Shown here one piece after another: positions 1 through 8,297 of a stretch of 64,000 bases of DNA. Below the pieces are notes generated by a model that saw only the letters and a list, made by a program, of their open reading frames with translations, was not told the origin of the DNA and did not search any database. Positions within the stretch are counted from its first letter, which is position 1. Each line of letters opens with the position of its first letter. The translations under genes and the position numbers were made by a program. Source of the DNA: Klebsiella pneumoniae (GTDB lineage Bacteria; Pseudomonadota; Gammaproteobacteria; Enterobacterales; Enterobacteriaceae); NCBI RefSeq assembly GCF_000742135.1, contig NZ_KN046818.1:1550841-1614840 (forward strand), read 5' to 3'.

Positions 1-1546
1 CCTGGCTCAGCAGCAGCAGGGTTTGCAGACAGCGATAGTAGTTCGCGCGCTCCGCGCTGAAGACCGAAGCATTAAATTCCATGGTCCACTCGGTCCAGAT
101 CAGCGCCTGCTCCAGATCGCCGCCGGCCAGGGCCAGCATCGCTTTCAGCTCGCCGACGCGCAGGGTATACCAGCCGTTGTCTTTTCCGGTGGCGAGCCCC
201 AGCAGTTCGCGAACGCGGGTGAAATCATCCAGACCCTCATCGTCCATCTGCTCGATCAGCGCCAGGTAATCTTCTTTATCCCACTCGCTGCCCGGCAGGG
301 ACAGAATGGTGTCCCGCAGATGAGCGCCCATGCTGTTGTTCGCCAGCCACAGGTCTTCCGCCGGGTATATGTCCGACATCCCCGGGACGATGATACGGCA
401 GGCGTAAACGCCCAGGTGCTCGTAGTCGGCGATGTACACTTCTTTATCTTCGGCCTTGAAGATGGCCATCAGGGTGGCGAACTCTTCTTCGGTAGTACCA
501 GAGAAGCTCCAGTCAACGAATGGATAGTCGGCGTCCTGCTTGAACATATCCCAGGAGATCAGGCCGCTGGAGTCGATAAAGTGGGTTTCGAGGTTCGCGT
601 GCTCGGCGACCTCTTCGTCATCGAAGGTTGGCGGCGTGAAGACGTCGAGGTCTTTCAGGCTGCGGCCCTGCAGCAGTTCGGTGACGGTTCGCTCCAGCGC
701 CACGCCAAAGTCCGGGTGGGCGCCGAAGGAGGCGAAGCAGGTGCCGTTAGCCGGGTTAAACAGCACGACGCAGATAACCGGATATTTGCCGCCCAGCGAG
801 CCATCATAGGCAAAGATCGGGAAACCTTCAGCTTCCAGTTTGGCGATCGATTCCACGACGCCCGGATAGCGCGCCATGACTTCCGCCGGGATCTCCGGCA
901 GGCTGATGCTTTCAGCGATGATGCGGTTTTTAATGTGACGTTCAAAGACCTCTGACAGACCCTGTACCCGCGCTTCGTTGCGGGTGTTACCGGCGGACAT
1001 GCCGTTGGAGACGTACAGGTTACCGACAATATTCATCGGAATATAGACGGTTTCGCCGTCGGACTGGCGGGTAAAAGGCAGACCGCACACGCCGCGCTCA
1101 TCGTTACCCGACTGCAGATCCACCAGCATACTGGCCGTTAACTGATCGTCAGGATCGTAGAACGCGCGCAGGCGGGCATCCAGCATACCTTCCGGGACTT
1201 CATCATCCTCAGTCAGCGGGAACCACTTTTCGTTCGGGTAGTGAACAAACGGGCCGTTAGCGATAGTGTCGCCTAACCAGAAGTCGGCGAAGAAATAGTT
1301 AGTGGACAGACGTTCGAAATATTCGCCCAGCGCGGAGGCCAGGGCTGCCTTTTTGGTGGCGCCTTTACCATTGGTAAAGCACAGCGCGCACGCTTTATCG
1401 CGAATGTGAACGGACCACACGTGCGGCACCGGGTTCAGCCACGAGGCCTCTTCGATATCAAATCCGAGGTCGAGCAATTTCTGCTGGAAGCGAGCGATGG
1501 AATCTTCCAGGGCGGCATCTTTGCCGGGAATAAACGTTTGGGTCAT
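1..1546 (-). CDS. ycaO: YcaO, ribosomal protein S12 methylthiotransferase accessory factor (C-terminus cut off)
   Basis: The reading frame runs leftwards from ATG 1546-1544 (MTQTFIPGKDAALEDSIARF) to the window edge without a stop, giving about 515 residues of a protein of about 586 in E. coli. YcaO-fold proteins bind ATP and activate amide backbones; the E. coli member is needed for efficient RimO-dependent beta-methylthiolation of S12, and its detailed chemistry is unsettled. The N-terminal part carries the conserved segment with FTNGKGATKKAALASALGE and the glutamate-rich SEVFERHIKNR region. The missing end would be the helical C-terminal domain. It points away from ycaP, with divergent promoters presumably in the 115 bp between them. 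Confidence 0.93.
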   Translation of the reverse strand, partial: MTQTFIPGKDAALEDSIARFQQKLLDLGFDIEEASWLNPVPHVWSVHIRDKACALCFTNGKGATKKAALASALGEYFERLSTNYFFADFWLGDTIANGPFVHYPNEKWFPLTEDDEVPEGMLDARLRAFYDPDDQLTASMLVDLQSGNDERGVCGLPFTRQSDGETVYIPMNIVGNLYVSNGMSAGNTRNEARVQGLSEVFERHIKNRIIAESISLPEIPAEVMARYPGVVESIAKLEAEGFPIFAYDGSLGGKYPVICVVLFNPANGTCFASFGAHPDFGVALERTVTELLQGRSLKDLDVFTPPTFDDEEVAEHANLETHFIDSSGLISWDMFKQDADYPFVDWSFSGTTEEEFATLMAIFKAEDKEVYIADYEHLGVYACRIIVPGMSDIYPAEDLWLANNSMGAHLRDTILSLPGSEWDKEDYLALIEQMDDEGLDDFTRVRELLGLATGKDNGWYTLRVGELKAMLALAGGDLEQALIWTEWTMEFNASVFSAERANYYRCLQTLLLLSQ

Positions 1547-1661
1547 GGCGATCACTTTTGTCGTACGGAAAGCGCGCAATGATACGGCTTTTATCTGACA
1601 GGTGCTATCTCCATCATCTGGCTATGCTTAGAGGCATCTTTAATACACAGGGAGATGGAAA

Positions 1662-2354
1662 ATGAAAGCCTTTGACTGGCAGCGGATGGCGCTCGATAAA
1701 GTACCGGTGGAATTCCTGGCGGAGGTGGCGTTGCGCAGCCTCTATACCTTCGTTCTGGTCTTTATTTTCCTCAAGATTACCGGACGGCGCGGCGTGCGGC
1801 AGATGTCGCTGTTCGAGGTGCTGATTATTTTGACCCTCGGCTCGGCGGCGGGTGACGTGGCGTTTTATGACGATGTGCCGCTGCTGCCGGTGCTGGTGGT
1901 CTTCGTTACGCTGGCGCTACTGTATCGCGGCATTATGTGGCTGATGGGGCATAGCGAAAAGCTGGAGGATCTACTGGAGGGGAAACCTATCGTAGTGGTG
2001 GAAGAGGGACAGTTGGCCTGGGAGAAGCTGCATGCGGAAAACATGACCGAATTCGAATTTTTTATGGAGCTGCGGGTCAACAGCGTCGAGCAGCTTGGCC
2101 AGGTCCGGCTGGCAATCCTCGAAACCAACGGGCAGATCAGCGTGTTTTATTATCCCGATGAAGAGGTGAGGGCCGGATTATCGATCCTTCCAGCGCATTG
2201 TACCACACGCTATACCACCATTCCGCAAGAGGGGATCTATGCCTGCGTGCGCTGCAGCATCGTAATGGCGATGCAGGCGGGAGAAAAACGAATATGTCCG
2301 CGCTGCGCAAATGCAGAATGGTCGAAGGCCAGCCGGGCGAAACGGCTTACCTGA
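1662..2354 (+). CDS. ycaP: YcaP, DUF421-family inner membrane protein
   Basis: 230 residues, the same length as I recall for E. coli YcaP. Residues about 20-38, 47-62 and 70-95 are hydrophobic segments, with the family motif KITGRRGVRQMS between the first two. A soluble domain follows (about 100-180) with GKPIVVVEEG, typical of DUF421 (YetF/YrbG-like) proteins. The last 35 residues hold two CxxC pairs (CVRCS, CPRCA) that look like a small zinc ribbon. Function is unknown. It starts at ATG 1662 behind a GGGAGATGG ribosome-binding region and has its own upstream space after divergent ycaO. Confidence 0.88.
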   Translation: MKAFDWQRMALDKVPVEFLAEVALRSLYTFVLVFIFLKITGRRGVRQMSLFEVLIILTLGSAAGDVAFYDDVPLLPVLVVFVTLALLYRGIMWLMGHSEKLEDLLEGKPIVVVEEGQLAWEKLHAENMTEFEFFMELRVNSVEQLGQVRLAILETNGQISVFYYPDEEVRAGLSILPAHCTTRYTTIPQEGIYACVRCSIVMAMQAGEKRICPRCANAEWSKASRAKRLT

Positions 2355-2492
2355 CAGCAAATATGTCGGTTTTATTACGTCAAGACGATAGATTCTGTTG
2401 TGTGACGGCGGCCGCGTTTTACCGTCGGCGAGTTTTAGCCATTGCGGACCGTGTCACTGAATGATAAAACCGATAGCCACAGGAATAACTTA

Positions 2493-2514
2493 TGCCCGCG
2501 GCGGTTCGCGGGCA
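2493..2514 (+). promoter_or_regulatory. Stem-loop in the serC 5' leader
   Basis: Perfect 8-bp inverted repeat TGCCCGCG / CGCGGGCA around the loop GCGGTT, ending 28 bases before the serC ATG. An A-rich rather than T-rich run follows, so it is not a forward terminator. It may stabilise the leader or affect translation of serC; no function can be assigned from sequence. Confidence 0.45.
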
Positions 2515-2542
2515 AAACAACATAGCAACGTGGTGAGGGGAA

Positions 2543-3631
2543 ATGGCTCAGGTCTATAACTTCAGTTCGGGCCCGGCAATGCTGCCGGCGGAAGTACTCA
2601 AACTGGCGCAGCAGGAACTGTGCGACTGGCACGGTCTGGGGACGTCGGTCATGGAGATCAGTCACCGTGGTAAGGAGTTTATCCAGGTGGCAGAAGAGGC
2701 AGAACAGGACTTCCGCGCTCTGCTGAACATCCCTTCCAACTATAAAGTTTTATTCTGCCACGGCGGCGGCCGCGGCCAGTTCGCCGGGATCCCGCTGAAC
2801 ATCCTCGGCGATAAAAAGGTCGCTGACTATGTGGACGCCGGCTACTGGGCGGCCAGCGCGGTCAAAGAGGCGAAGAAATACTGCACGCCGAACGTTATCG
2901 ACGCGAAAATCACCGTCGACGGCAAGCGCGCTGTGAAGCCGATGAGCGAGTGGCAGCTGACCCCGGGAGCGGCCTATCTGCACTACTGCCCGAACGAAAC
3001 CATTGATGGTATCGCGATTGATGAGACGCCGAACTTCGGCGACGACGTCATCGTGACCGCCGATTTCTCCTCCACCATTCTTTCCCGCGAAATTGACGTC
3101 AACCGCTTCGGCGTAATCTACGCCGGCGCGCAGAAGAATATCGGTCCGGCTGGGCTGACGCTGGTCATCGTGCGTGAAGATCTGCTGGGCAAAGCCAGCG
3201 TGGCCTGCCCATCAATTCTTGACTACACCGTGTTAAGCGAGAATGACTCGATGTTTAACACACCGCCGACGTTCGCATGGTATCTGGCTGGACTGGTGTT
3301 TAAGTGGCTGAAACAGCAGGGCGGGGTTGCCGCGATGGATAAAATCAACCAGCAGAAAGCCGAACTGCTCTACGGCGTGATCGATAACAGCGGCTTCTAT
3401 CGTAACGATGTGGCGCAGGCCAACCGTTCGCGTATGAACGTACCGTTCCAGCTGGCGGACAGCGCCCTGGACAAACTGTTCCTCGAAGAGTCGTTTGCTG
3501 CCGGGCTGCACGCGCTGAAGGGCCACCGGGTGGTGGGCGGCATGCGTGCTTCCATCTACAACGCCATGCCGCTGGACGGCGTGAAGGCGTTAACCGACTT
3601 TATGCTGGACTTCGAACGCCGCCACGGTTAA
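2543..3631 (+). CDS. serC: Phosphoserine/phosphohydroxythreonine aminotransferase
   Basis: 362 residues, the E. coli SerC length. This class-V PLP aminotransferase converts 3-phosphohydroxypyruvate to phosphoserine in serine synthesis and makes 4-phosphohydroxythreonine for PLP synthesis. PLP-binding Lys198 lies in [12 protein letters not shown]; the phosphate-binding HGGGRGQF loop is at about 73-80 and the N-terminal [10 protein letters not shown] motif is present. ATG 2543 follows a good GGTGAGGGG ribosome-binding site. It forms the classic serC-aroA operon, separated from aroA by 73 bp containing a terminator-like hairpin. Confidence 0.97.
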   Translation: MAQVYNFSSGPAMLPAEVLKLAQQELCDWHGLGTSVMEISHRGKEFIQVAEEAEQDFRALLNIPSNYKVLFCHGGGRGQFAGIPLNILGDKKVADYVDAGYWAASAVKEAKKYCTPNVIDAKITVDGKRAVKPMSEWQLTPGAAYLHYCPNETIDGIAIDETPNFGDDVIVTADFSSTILSREIDVNRFGVIYAGAQKNIGPAGLTLVIVREDLLGKASVACPSILDYTVLSENDSMFNTPPTFAWYLAGLVFKWLKQQGGVAAMDKINQQKAELLYGVIDNSGFYRNDVAQANRSRMNVPFQLADSALDKLFLEESFAAGLHALKGHRVVGGMRASIYNAMPLDGVKALTDFMLDFERRHG

Positions 3632-3651
3632 TCGCCTGTTTCTTTCTTCCT

Positions 3652-3680
3652 CCCCGCGGCCTGTCTGCGGGGTTTTTATT
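3652..3680 (+). terminator. Terminator-like hairpin between serC and aroA
   Basis: Stem CCCCGC (3652-3657) pairs with GCGGGG (3667-3672) and is followed by TTTTTATT. It has the form of a rho-independent terminator but sits inside the serC-aroA operon, so it probably acts as a partial terminator that lowers aroA expression relative to serC. Confidence 0.8.
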
Positions 3681-3704
3681 CTGTTTGTTTGAGAGTGAAG
3701 TTTG

Positions 3705-4988
3705 ATGGAATCCCTGACGTTACAACCCATCGCACGCGTAGAGGGCACCGTGAACCTGCCAGGTTCGAAAAGCGTCTCCAACCGCGCGCTGCTGCTGGCT
3801 GCCCTGGCCCGCGGCACGACGGTGCTGACCAACCTGCTGGACAGCGACGATGTGCGCCATATGCTGAATGCCCTGAGTGCGCTGGGGGTTCAATATACCC
3901 TGTCTGCCGACCGCACCCGCTGCGAAGTGACCGGCAACGGCGGCCCGTTGCGCTCTGCCGCGGCGCTGGAGCTGTTCCTTGGCAACGCCGGTACCGCGAT
4001 GCGTCCGCTGGCGGCGGCTCTGTGCCTTGGCAGCAACGATATCGTGCTGACCGGCGAACCGCGGATGAAAGAGCGTCCGATCGGCCATCTGGTGGATGCC
4101 CTGCGTCAGGGCGGCGCTCAGATCGACTATCTGGAGCAGGAAAATTATCCACCGCTGCGCCTGCGCGGCGGTTTTCAGGGCGGCAACGTCGAGGTTGACG
4201 GCAGCGTCTCCAGCCAGTTCCTGACCGCGCTGCTGATGACCGCGCCGCTGGCGCCGCAGGATACCGTCATCGTCATTAAGGGCGATCTGGTGTCGAAACC
4301 CTATATCGACATTACGCTGCACCTGATGAAAACCTTCGGCGTTGAGGTGGACAATCAGTCTTATCAGCGATTTGTGGTGCGCGGCAAGCAGCAGTATCAG
4401 TCGCCGGGAGATTACCTGGTGGAAGGCGATGCTTCCTCGGCCTCGTATTTCCTCGCCGCTGGCGCCATTAAGGGCGGCACGGTAAAAGTCACCGGTATCG
4501 GCCGCAACAGCGTACAGGGCGACATTCGTTTCGCCGACGTACTGGAGAAAATGGGCGCCACCGTCACCTGGGGCGACGATTTCATCGCCTGCACCCACGG
4601 CGAGCTCAAGGCGGTCGATATGGATATGAACCATATCCCGGACGCCGCGATGACCATCGCCACCGCCGCGCTGTTCGCGCAAGGGACCACTACCCTGCGC
4701 AATATCTACAACTGGCGGGTCAAGGAGACGGACCGTCTGTTCGCCATGGCGACCGAGCTGCGTAAAGTGGGCGCCGAGGTGGAAGAGGGGGAAGATTATA
4801 TCCGCATCACCCCGCCGGCAAAGTTGAAGTACGCAGAAATCGGCACCTATAACGACCACCGGATGGCGATGTGCTTCTCGCTGGTAGCGCTGTCTGATAC
4901 GCCGGTGACCATCCTTGATCCCAAATGTACGGCCAAAACGTTCCCTGACTACTTTGAGCAGCTGGCGCGGATCAGTACCCTCGCCTGA
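3705..4988 (+). CDS. aroA: 3-phosphoshikimate 1-carboxyvinyltransferase (EPSP synthase)
   Basis: 427 residues. It catalyses transfer of enolpyruvate from PEP to shikimate-3-phosphate, the sixth step of the shikimate pathway. The family N-terminal motif [16 protein letters not shown] carries Lys22, and the PEP-binding [11 protein letters not shown] segment (about 94-104) is of the usual glyphosate-sensitive type. The ATG at 3705 is preferred because it gives the E. coli N-terminus [10 protein letters not shown]; a TTG immediately upstream would add one residue. Second gene of the serC operon. Confidence 0.97.
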   Translation: MESLTLQPIARVEGTVNLPGSKSVSNRALLLAALARGTTVLTNLLDSDDVRHMLNALSALGVQYTLSADRTRCEVTGNGGPLRSAAALELFLGNAGTAMRPLAAALCLGSNDIVLTGEPRMKERPIGHLVDALRQGGAQIDYLEQENYPPLRLRGGFQGGNVEVDGSVSSQFLTALLMTAPLAPQDTVIVIKGDLVSKPYIDITLHLMKTFGVEVDNQSYQRFVVRGKQQYQSPGDYLVEGDASSASYFLAAGAIKGGTVKVTGIGRNSVQGDIRFADVLEKMGATVTWGDDFIACTHGELKAVDMDMNHIPDAAMTIATAALFAQGTTTLRNIYNWRVKETDRLFAMATELRKVGAEVEEGEDYIRITPPAKLKYAEIGTYNDHRMAMCFSLVALSDTPVTILDPKCTAKTFPDYFEQLARISTLA

Positions 4989-5162
4989 GTAAAACTTTGT
5001 CATCCCGCGGGCTGATATCCTGTCAGCCCGCTATAATTGCGCAAAACTTCTGCTTTTCATTTCCTGTAGTCCGTAATTTACAAGCAATGCTCACTTTCCG
5101 GCGTATTGATGCGTATAATGCGCGGCGTTTATATTCCATGCGCCTTGCTGAAGGAGAAAAAG

Positions 5163-5846
5163 ATGACGGCGAATATTCCGGTAATCACCATTGATGGGCC
5201 TGGCGGTGCGGGTAAAGGTACGTTGTGCAAGGCAATGGCGGAAGCGCTGGGCTGGCATCTGTTAGATTCAGGCGCGATCTACCGCGTTCTGGCGCTGGCG
5301 GCGCTGCATCATCATGTCGACGTGGAGTCCGAAGAGGCGCTGGTGCCCCTGGCTGCCCATCTTGACGTGCGTTTTATTTCTACTGACGGCAACCTGGAAG
5401 TGGTGCTGGAAGGGGAAGATGTCAGTAGCGAAATTCGCACTCAGGAGGTCGCGAACGCGGCCTCGAAAGTGGCGGCTTTTCCGCGCGTTCGCGAAGCGCT
5501 GCTACGCCGCCAGCGCGCCTTCCGCGAACTGCCGGGGCTTATCGCCGACGGTCGCGATATGGGAACGGTAGTTTTCCCGGACGCGCCGGTGAAAATTTTC
5601 CTCGATGCCTCGGCCGATGAGCGGGCGCATCGCCGCATGCGACAGTTGCAGGAAAAGGGCTTTGATGTTAACTTTGAACGTCTTTTGTCCGAGATAAAAG
5701 AGCGTGACGATCGCGACCGAAATCGCGCCGTGGCGCCGCTTGTCCCGGCTGCCGATGCATTAGTTCTCGATTCAACCGAACTAAACATTGAGCAAGTGAT
5801 TGAAAAAGCGCTACAATATGCGCGCGAAAAATTGGCCGTTGCGTAG
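5163..5846 (+). CDS. cmk: Cytidylate kinase
   Basis: 227 residues. It phosphorylates CMP and dCMP with ATP. The P-loop is GPGGAGKGT at about 12-20 (E. coli has GPSGAGKGT), and [13 protein letters not shown] is the CMP-binding region. ATG 5163 follows an AAGGAGAAA ribosome-binding site and matches the E. coli start; a longer frame from 5106 exists but has no ribosome-binding site. A TATAAT at 5114-5119 is a plausible -10, with only a poor -35 (TCACTT). rpsA follows, as in E. coli. Confidence 0.96.
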
Positions 5847-5884
5847 GCCTTAACCGGTAACGCGCCGAAGCCTCCGAATTATAG

Positions 5885-5979
5885 CAGTACCCCGCGGCAA
5901 TGGATGGTCAGCGGGTATGTGAAACAACCCCATCCGGCACGGAGCCAGGTGGACGTTAATATTAACCTGAAGATTAAAC
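5885..5979 (+). promoter_or_regulatory. rpsA translation-initiation region / S1 autoregulatory operator
   Basis: The leader has no strong Shine-Dalgarno sequence. It contains hairpins that display GGA in the loop: an ACCCCGC / GCGGGT stem around GCAATGGATGG (5889-5916), and a GGC-ACGGA-GCC hairpin (5936-5946) with a flanking CC/GG extension. This is the arrangement known for the E. coli rpsA leader, where folded GGA loops replace the SD and S1 represses its own translation. The hairpins are seen; the function is inferred from E. coli. Confidence 0.6.
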
Positions 5980-7653
5980 ATGACTGAATCTTTTGCTCAA
6001 CTGTTTGAAGAATCCTTAAAAGAAATCGAAACCCGCCCGGGTTCCATCGTTCGTGGTGTTGTTGTTGCTATCGACAAAGACGTAGTACTGGTTGACGCCG
6101 GTCTGAAATCTGAGTCCGCCATCCCGGCTGAGCAGTTCAAAAACGCCCAGGGCGAGCTGGAAATCCAGGTTGGTGACGAAGTTGACGTTGCTCTGGATGC
6201 AGTAGAAGACGGCTTCGGTGAAACTCTGCTGTCCCGTGAGAAAGCTAAACGTCACGAAGCTTGGATCACGCTGGAAAAAGCTTACGAAGACGCTGAAACT
6301 GTTACCGGTGTTATCAACGGCAAAGTTAAAGGTGGCTTCACTGTTGAGCTGAACGGTATTCGTGCGTTCCTGCCGGGTTCCCTGGTAGACGTTCGTCCGG
6401 TGCGCGACACGCTGCACCTGGAAGGCAAAGAGCTTGAGTTCAAAGTCATCAAGCTGGACCAGAAGCGTAACAACGTTGTTGTTTCTCGTCGTGCCGTTAT
6501 CGAATCCGAAAACAGCGCAGAGCGCGATCAGCTGCTGGAAAACCTGCAGGAAGGCATGGAAGTCAAAGGTATCGTTAAGAACCTCACTGACTACGGTGCA
6601 TTCGTTGATCTGGGCGGCGTTGACGGCCTGCTGCACATCACCGATATGGCCTGGAAACGCGTTAAGCATCCGAGCGAAATCGTAAACGTTGGCGACGAAA
6701 TCACTGTTAAAGTGCTGAAGTTCGACCGCGAGCGTACCCGTGTATCCCTGGGCCTGAAACAGCTGGGCGAAGATCCGTGGGTAGCTATCGCTAAACGTTA
6801 TCCGGAAGGTACCAAACTGACCGGTCGCGTGACCAACCTGACCGACTACGGCTGCTTCGTTGAAATCGAAGAGGGCGTTGAAGGCCTGGTTCACGTTTCC
6901 GAAATGGATTGGACCAACAAAAACATCCACCCGTCCAAAGTTGTTAACGTTGGCGACGTTGTGGAAGTAATGGTTCTGGATATCGACGAAGAGCGTCGTC
7001 GTATCTCCCTGGGTCTGAAACAGTGCAAATCTAACCCATGGCAGCAGTTCGCGGAAACCCACAACAAGGGCGACCGTGTTGAAGGTAAAATCAAGTCTAT
7101 CACTGACTTCGGTATCTTCATCGGCCTGGACGGCGGCATCGACGGCCTGGTTCACCTGTCTGACATCTCCTGGAACGTTGCAGGCGAAGAAGCAGTTCGT
7201 GAATACAAAAAAGGCGACGAAATCGCAGCAGTTGTTCTGCAGGTTGACGCAGAGCGTGAGCGTATCTCCCTGGGCGTTAAACAGCTCGCGGAAGATCCGT
7301 TCAACAACTACGTTGCTCTGAACAAGAAAGGCGCTATCGTTGTTGGTAAAGTGACTGCAGTTGACGCTAAAGGCGCAACCGTAGAACTGGCTGACGGCGT
7401 AGAAGGTTACCTGCGTGCTTCTGAAGCATCCCGTGACCGCGTTGAAGACGCAACTCTGGTTCTGAGCGTTGGCGACGAAGTTGAAGCGAAATTCACCGGC
7501 GTGGATCGTAAGAACCGCGTAGTGAGCCTGTCTGTACGTGCGAAAGACGAAGCGGAAGAAAAAGACGCTATCGCTACCGTGAACAAGCAGGAAGACGCGA
7601 ACTTCTCCAACAACGCTATGGCTGAAGCGTTCAAAGCAGCGAAAGGCGAGTAA
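5980..7653 (+). CDS. rpsA: 30S ribosomal protein S1
   Basis: 557 residues, the E. coli length. It contains six S1/OB repeats: the first two bind the ribosome (S2), and the later ones bind mRNA. Repeated motifs such as [37 protein letters not shown] and [19 protein letters not shown] mark repeats 3-5. The coding sequence is rich in the codons of highly expressed genes (GTT, GAA, AAA, CGT) compared with its neighbours. It starts at ATG 5980 without a strong SD, consistent with the structured S1 leader. Confidence 0.98.
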   Translation: MTESFAQLFEESLKEIETRPGSIVRGVVVAIDKDVVLVDAGLKSESAIPAEQFKNAQGELEIQVGDEVDVALDAVEDGFGETLLSREKAKRHEAWITLEKAYEDAETVTGVINGKVKGGFTVELNGIRAFLPGSLVDVRPVRDTLHLEGKELEFKVIKLDQKRNNVVVSRRAVIESENSAERDQLLENLQEGMEVKGIVKNLTDYGAFVDLGGVDGLLHITDMAWKRVKHPSEIVNVGDEITVKVLKFDRERTRVSLGLKQLGEDPWVAIAKRYPEGTKLTGRVTNLTDYGCFVEIEEGVEGLVHVSEMDWTNKNIHPSKVVNVGDVVEVMVLDIDEERRRISLGLKQCKSNPWQQFAETHNKGDRVEGKIKSITDFGIFIGLDGGIDGLVHLSDISWNVAGEEAVREYKKGDEIAAVVLQVDAERERISLGVKQLAEDPFNNYVALNKKGAIVVGKVTAVDAKGATVELADGVEGYLRASEASRDRVEDATLVLSVGDEVEAKFTGVDRKNRVVSLSVRAKDEAEEKDAIATVNKQEDANFSNNAMAEAFKAAKGE

Positions 7654-7698
7654 TCTTTGTCATTCAGGTAATAACAACCTGAATAGCGACGAGTTTAC

Positions 7699-7728
7699 TT
7701 GACAGATTGCAGGATTCGTCCTGTAATC
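7699..7728 (+). promoter_or_regulatory. Sigma-70 promoter for ihfB overlapping a UUCG hairpin
   Basis: TTGACA (7699-7704), a 17-bp spacer and TGTAAT (7722-7727) form a near-consensus promoter 77 bp ahead of ihfB. The spacer and -10 are themselves an inverted repeat, GATTGCAGGA-TTCG-TCCTGTAATC (7705-7728), with one G-U pair and a UUCG tetraloop. In readthrough rpsA RNA this would be a very stable hairpin. Both elements are directly visible; which matters in the cell is not known from sequence. Confidence 0.7.
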
Positions 7729-7735
7729 AAGCACA

Positions 7736-7760
7736 AAGGGCGGCTACGGCCGCCCTTGTT
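7736..7760 (+). terminator. Hairpin between rpsA and ihfB
   Basis: AAGGGCGGC-TACG-GCCGCCCTT (7736-7757) followed by GTTTAAG. It is a very stable GC-rich stem with a weak T tract, a probable rpsA 3' terminator or RNA-stabilising structure. It lies downstream of the ihfB promoter, so it would also be in the ihfB leader RNA. Confidence 0.6.
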
Positions 7761-7804
7761 TAAGCTGTTAGCTAATTTTTGCCTTGAAGGAAACCGGAGG
7801 AATA

Positions 7805-8092
7805 ATGACCAAGTCAGAATTGATTGAAAGACTTGCCAGCCAGCAATCTCACATTCCGGCGAAAGCGGTGGAAGATGCTGTTAAAGAAATGCTGGAACAT
7901 ATGGCCTCAACGCTTGCTCAAGGTGAGCGCATTGAAATCCGCGGTTTCGGCAGCTTTTCTCTGCACTATCGAGCACCTCGCACCGGACGTAACCCGAAAA
8001 CTGGTGATAAAGTCGAACTGGAAGGTAAGTACGTTCCGCACTTTAAGCCCGGGAAAGAATTACGTGACCGCGCCAATATTTATGAAGGGTGA
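7805..8092 (+). CDS. ihfB: Integration host factor subunit beta
   Basis: 95 residues, one longer than E. coli because the C-terminus ends NIYEG rather than NIYG. This HU/IHF-family DNA-bending protein pairs with IhfA. The DNA-intercalating arm is present with [15 protein letters not shown] (Pro at the arm tip), and the body motif [10 protein letters not shown] is intact. ATG 7805 follows GGAGG; a frame from 7784 adds an unlikely MKETGGI extension. Confidence 0.97.
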   Translation: MTKSELIERLASQQSHIPAKAVEDAVKEMLEHMASTLAQGERIEIRGFGSFSLHYRAPRTGRNPKTGDKVELEGKYVPHFKPGKELRDRANIYEG

Positions 8093-8125
8093 GTTGCACG
8101 ACGTGCAGCCTGCCTGACGATAAAG

Positions 8126-8149
8126 AAAGCACCTTCGGGTGCTTTTTTT
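8126..8149 (+). terminator. Rho-independent terminator of ihfB
   Basis: AAAGCACC-TTCG-GGTGCTTT followed by a run of T. Strong stem with a UUCG loop, 33 bp after the ihfB stop codon. Confidence 0.92.
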
Positions 8150-8297
8150 GTGCCCGCCATTTACGGCCATCCTCACAAAAAAAGCGTGCCCGGCTGCAAG
8201 CGAGGCGATTGTCTGGAATGCGCCGCGCAAGCCTGAATTCGCCGCCAGGACGCCAGCACCGCTTTGCGTAACACTGTCCACTCACAGGGAGGTGTTT

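Noticed and set aside
23-955. 310-codon open frame on the plus strand opposite ycaO
   Set aside because: Antisense shadow of the well-conserved ycaO frame, with no ribosome-binding site or recognisable domain.
3720-5003. 427-codon open frame antisense to aroA
   Set aside because: Mirror of aroA codon bias; the composition (Arg, Gln, His and Ala rich) is typical of a shadow frame.
5032-5037. TATAAT after the aroA hairpin as a cmk promoter
   Set aside because: No -35 at workable spacing; another TATAAT nearer cmk (5114-5119) is more plausible.
6016-7155. 379-codon open frame antisense to rpsA
   Set aside because: Shadow of the strongly biased S1 codons; no family resemblance.
8139-8297. N-terminal extension of comEC
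   Set aside because: Overlaps the ihfB terminator and lacks a ribosome-binding site; the ATG at 8298 has AGGGAGG and gives the E. coli length.
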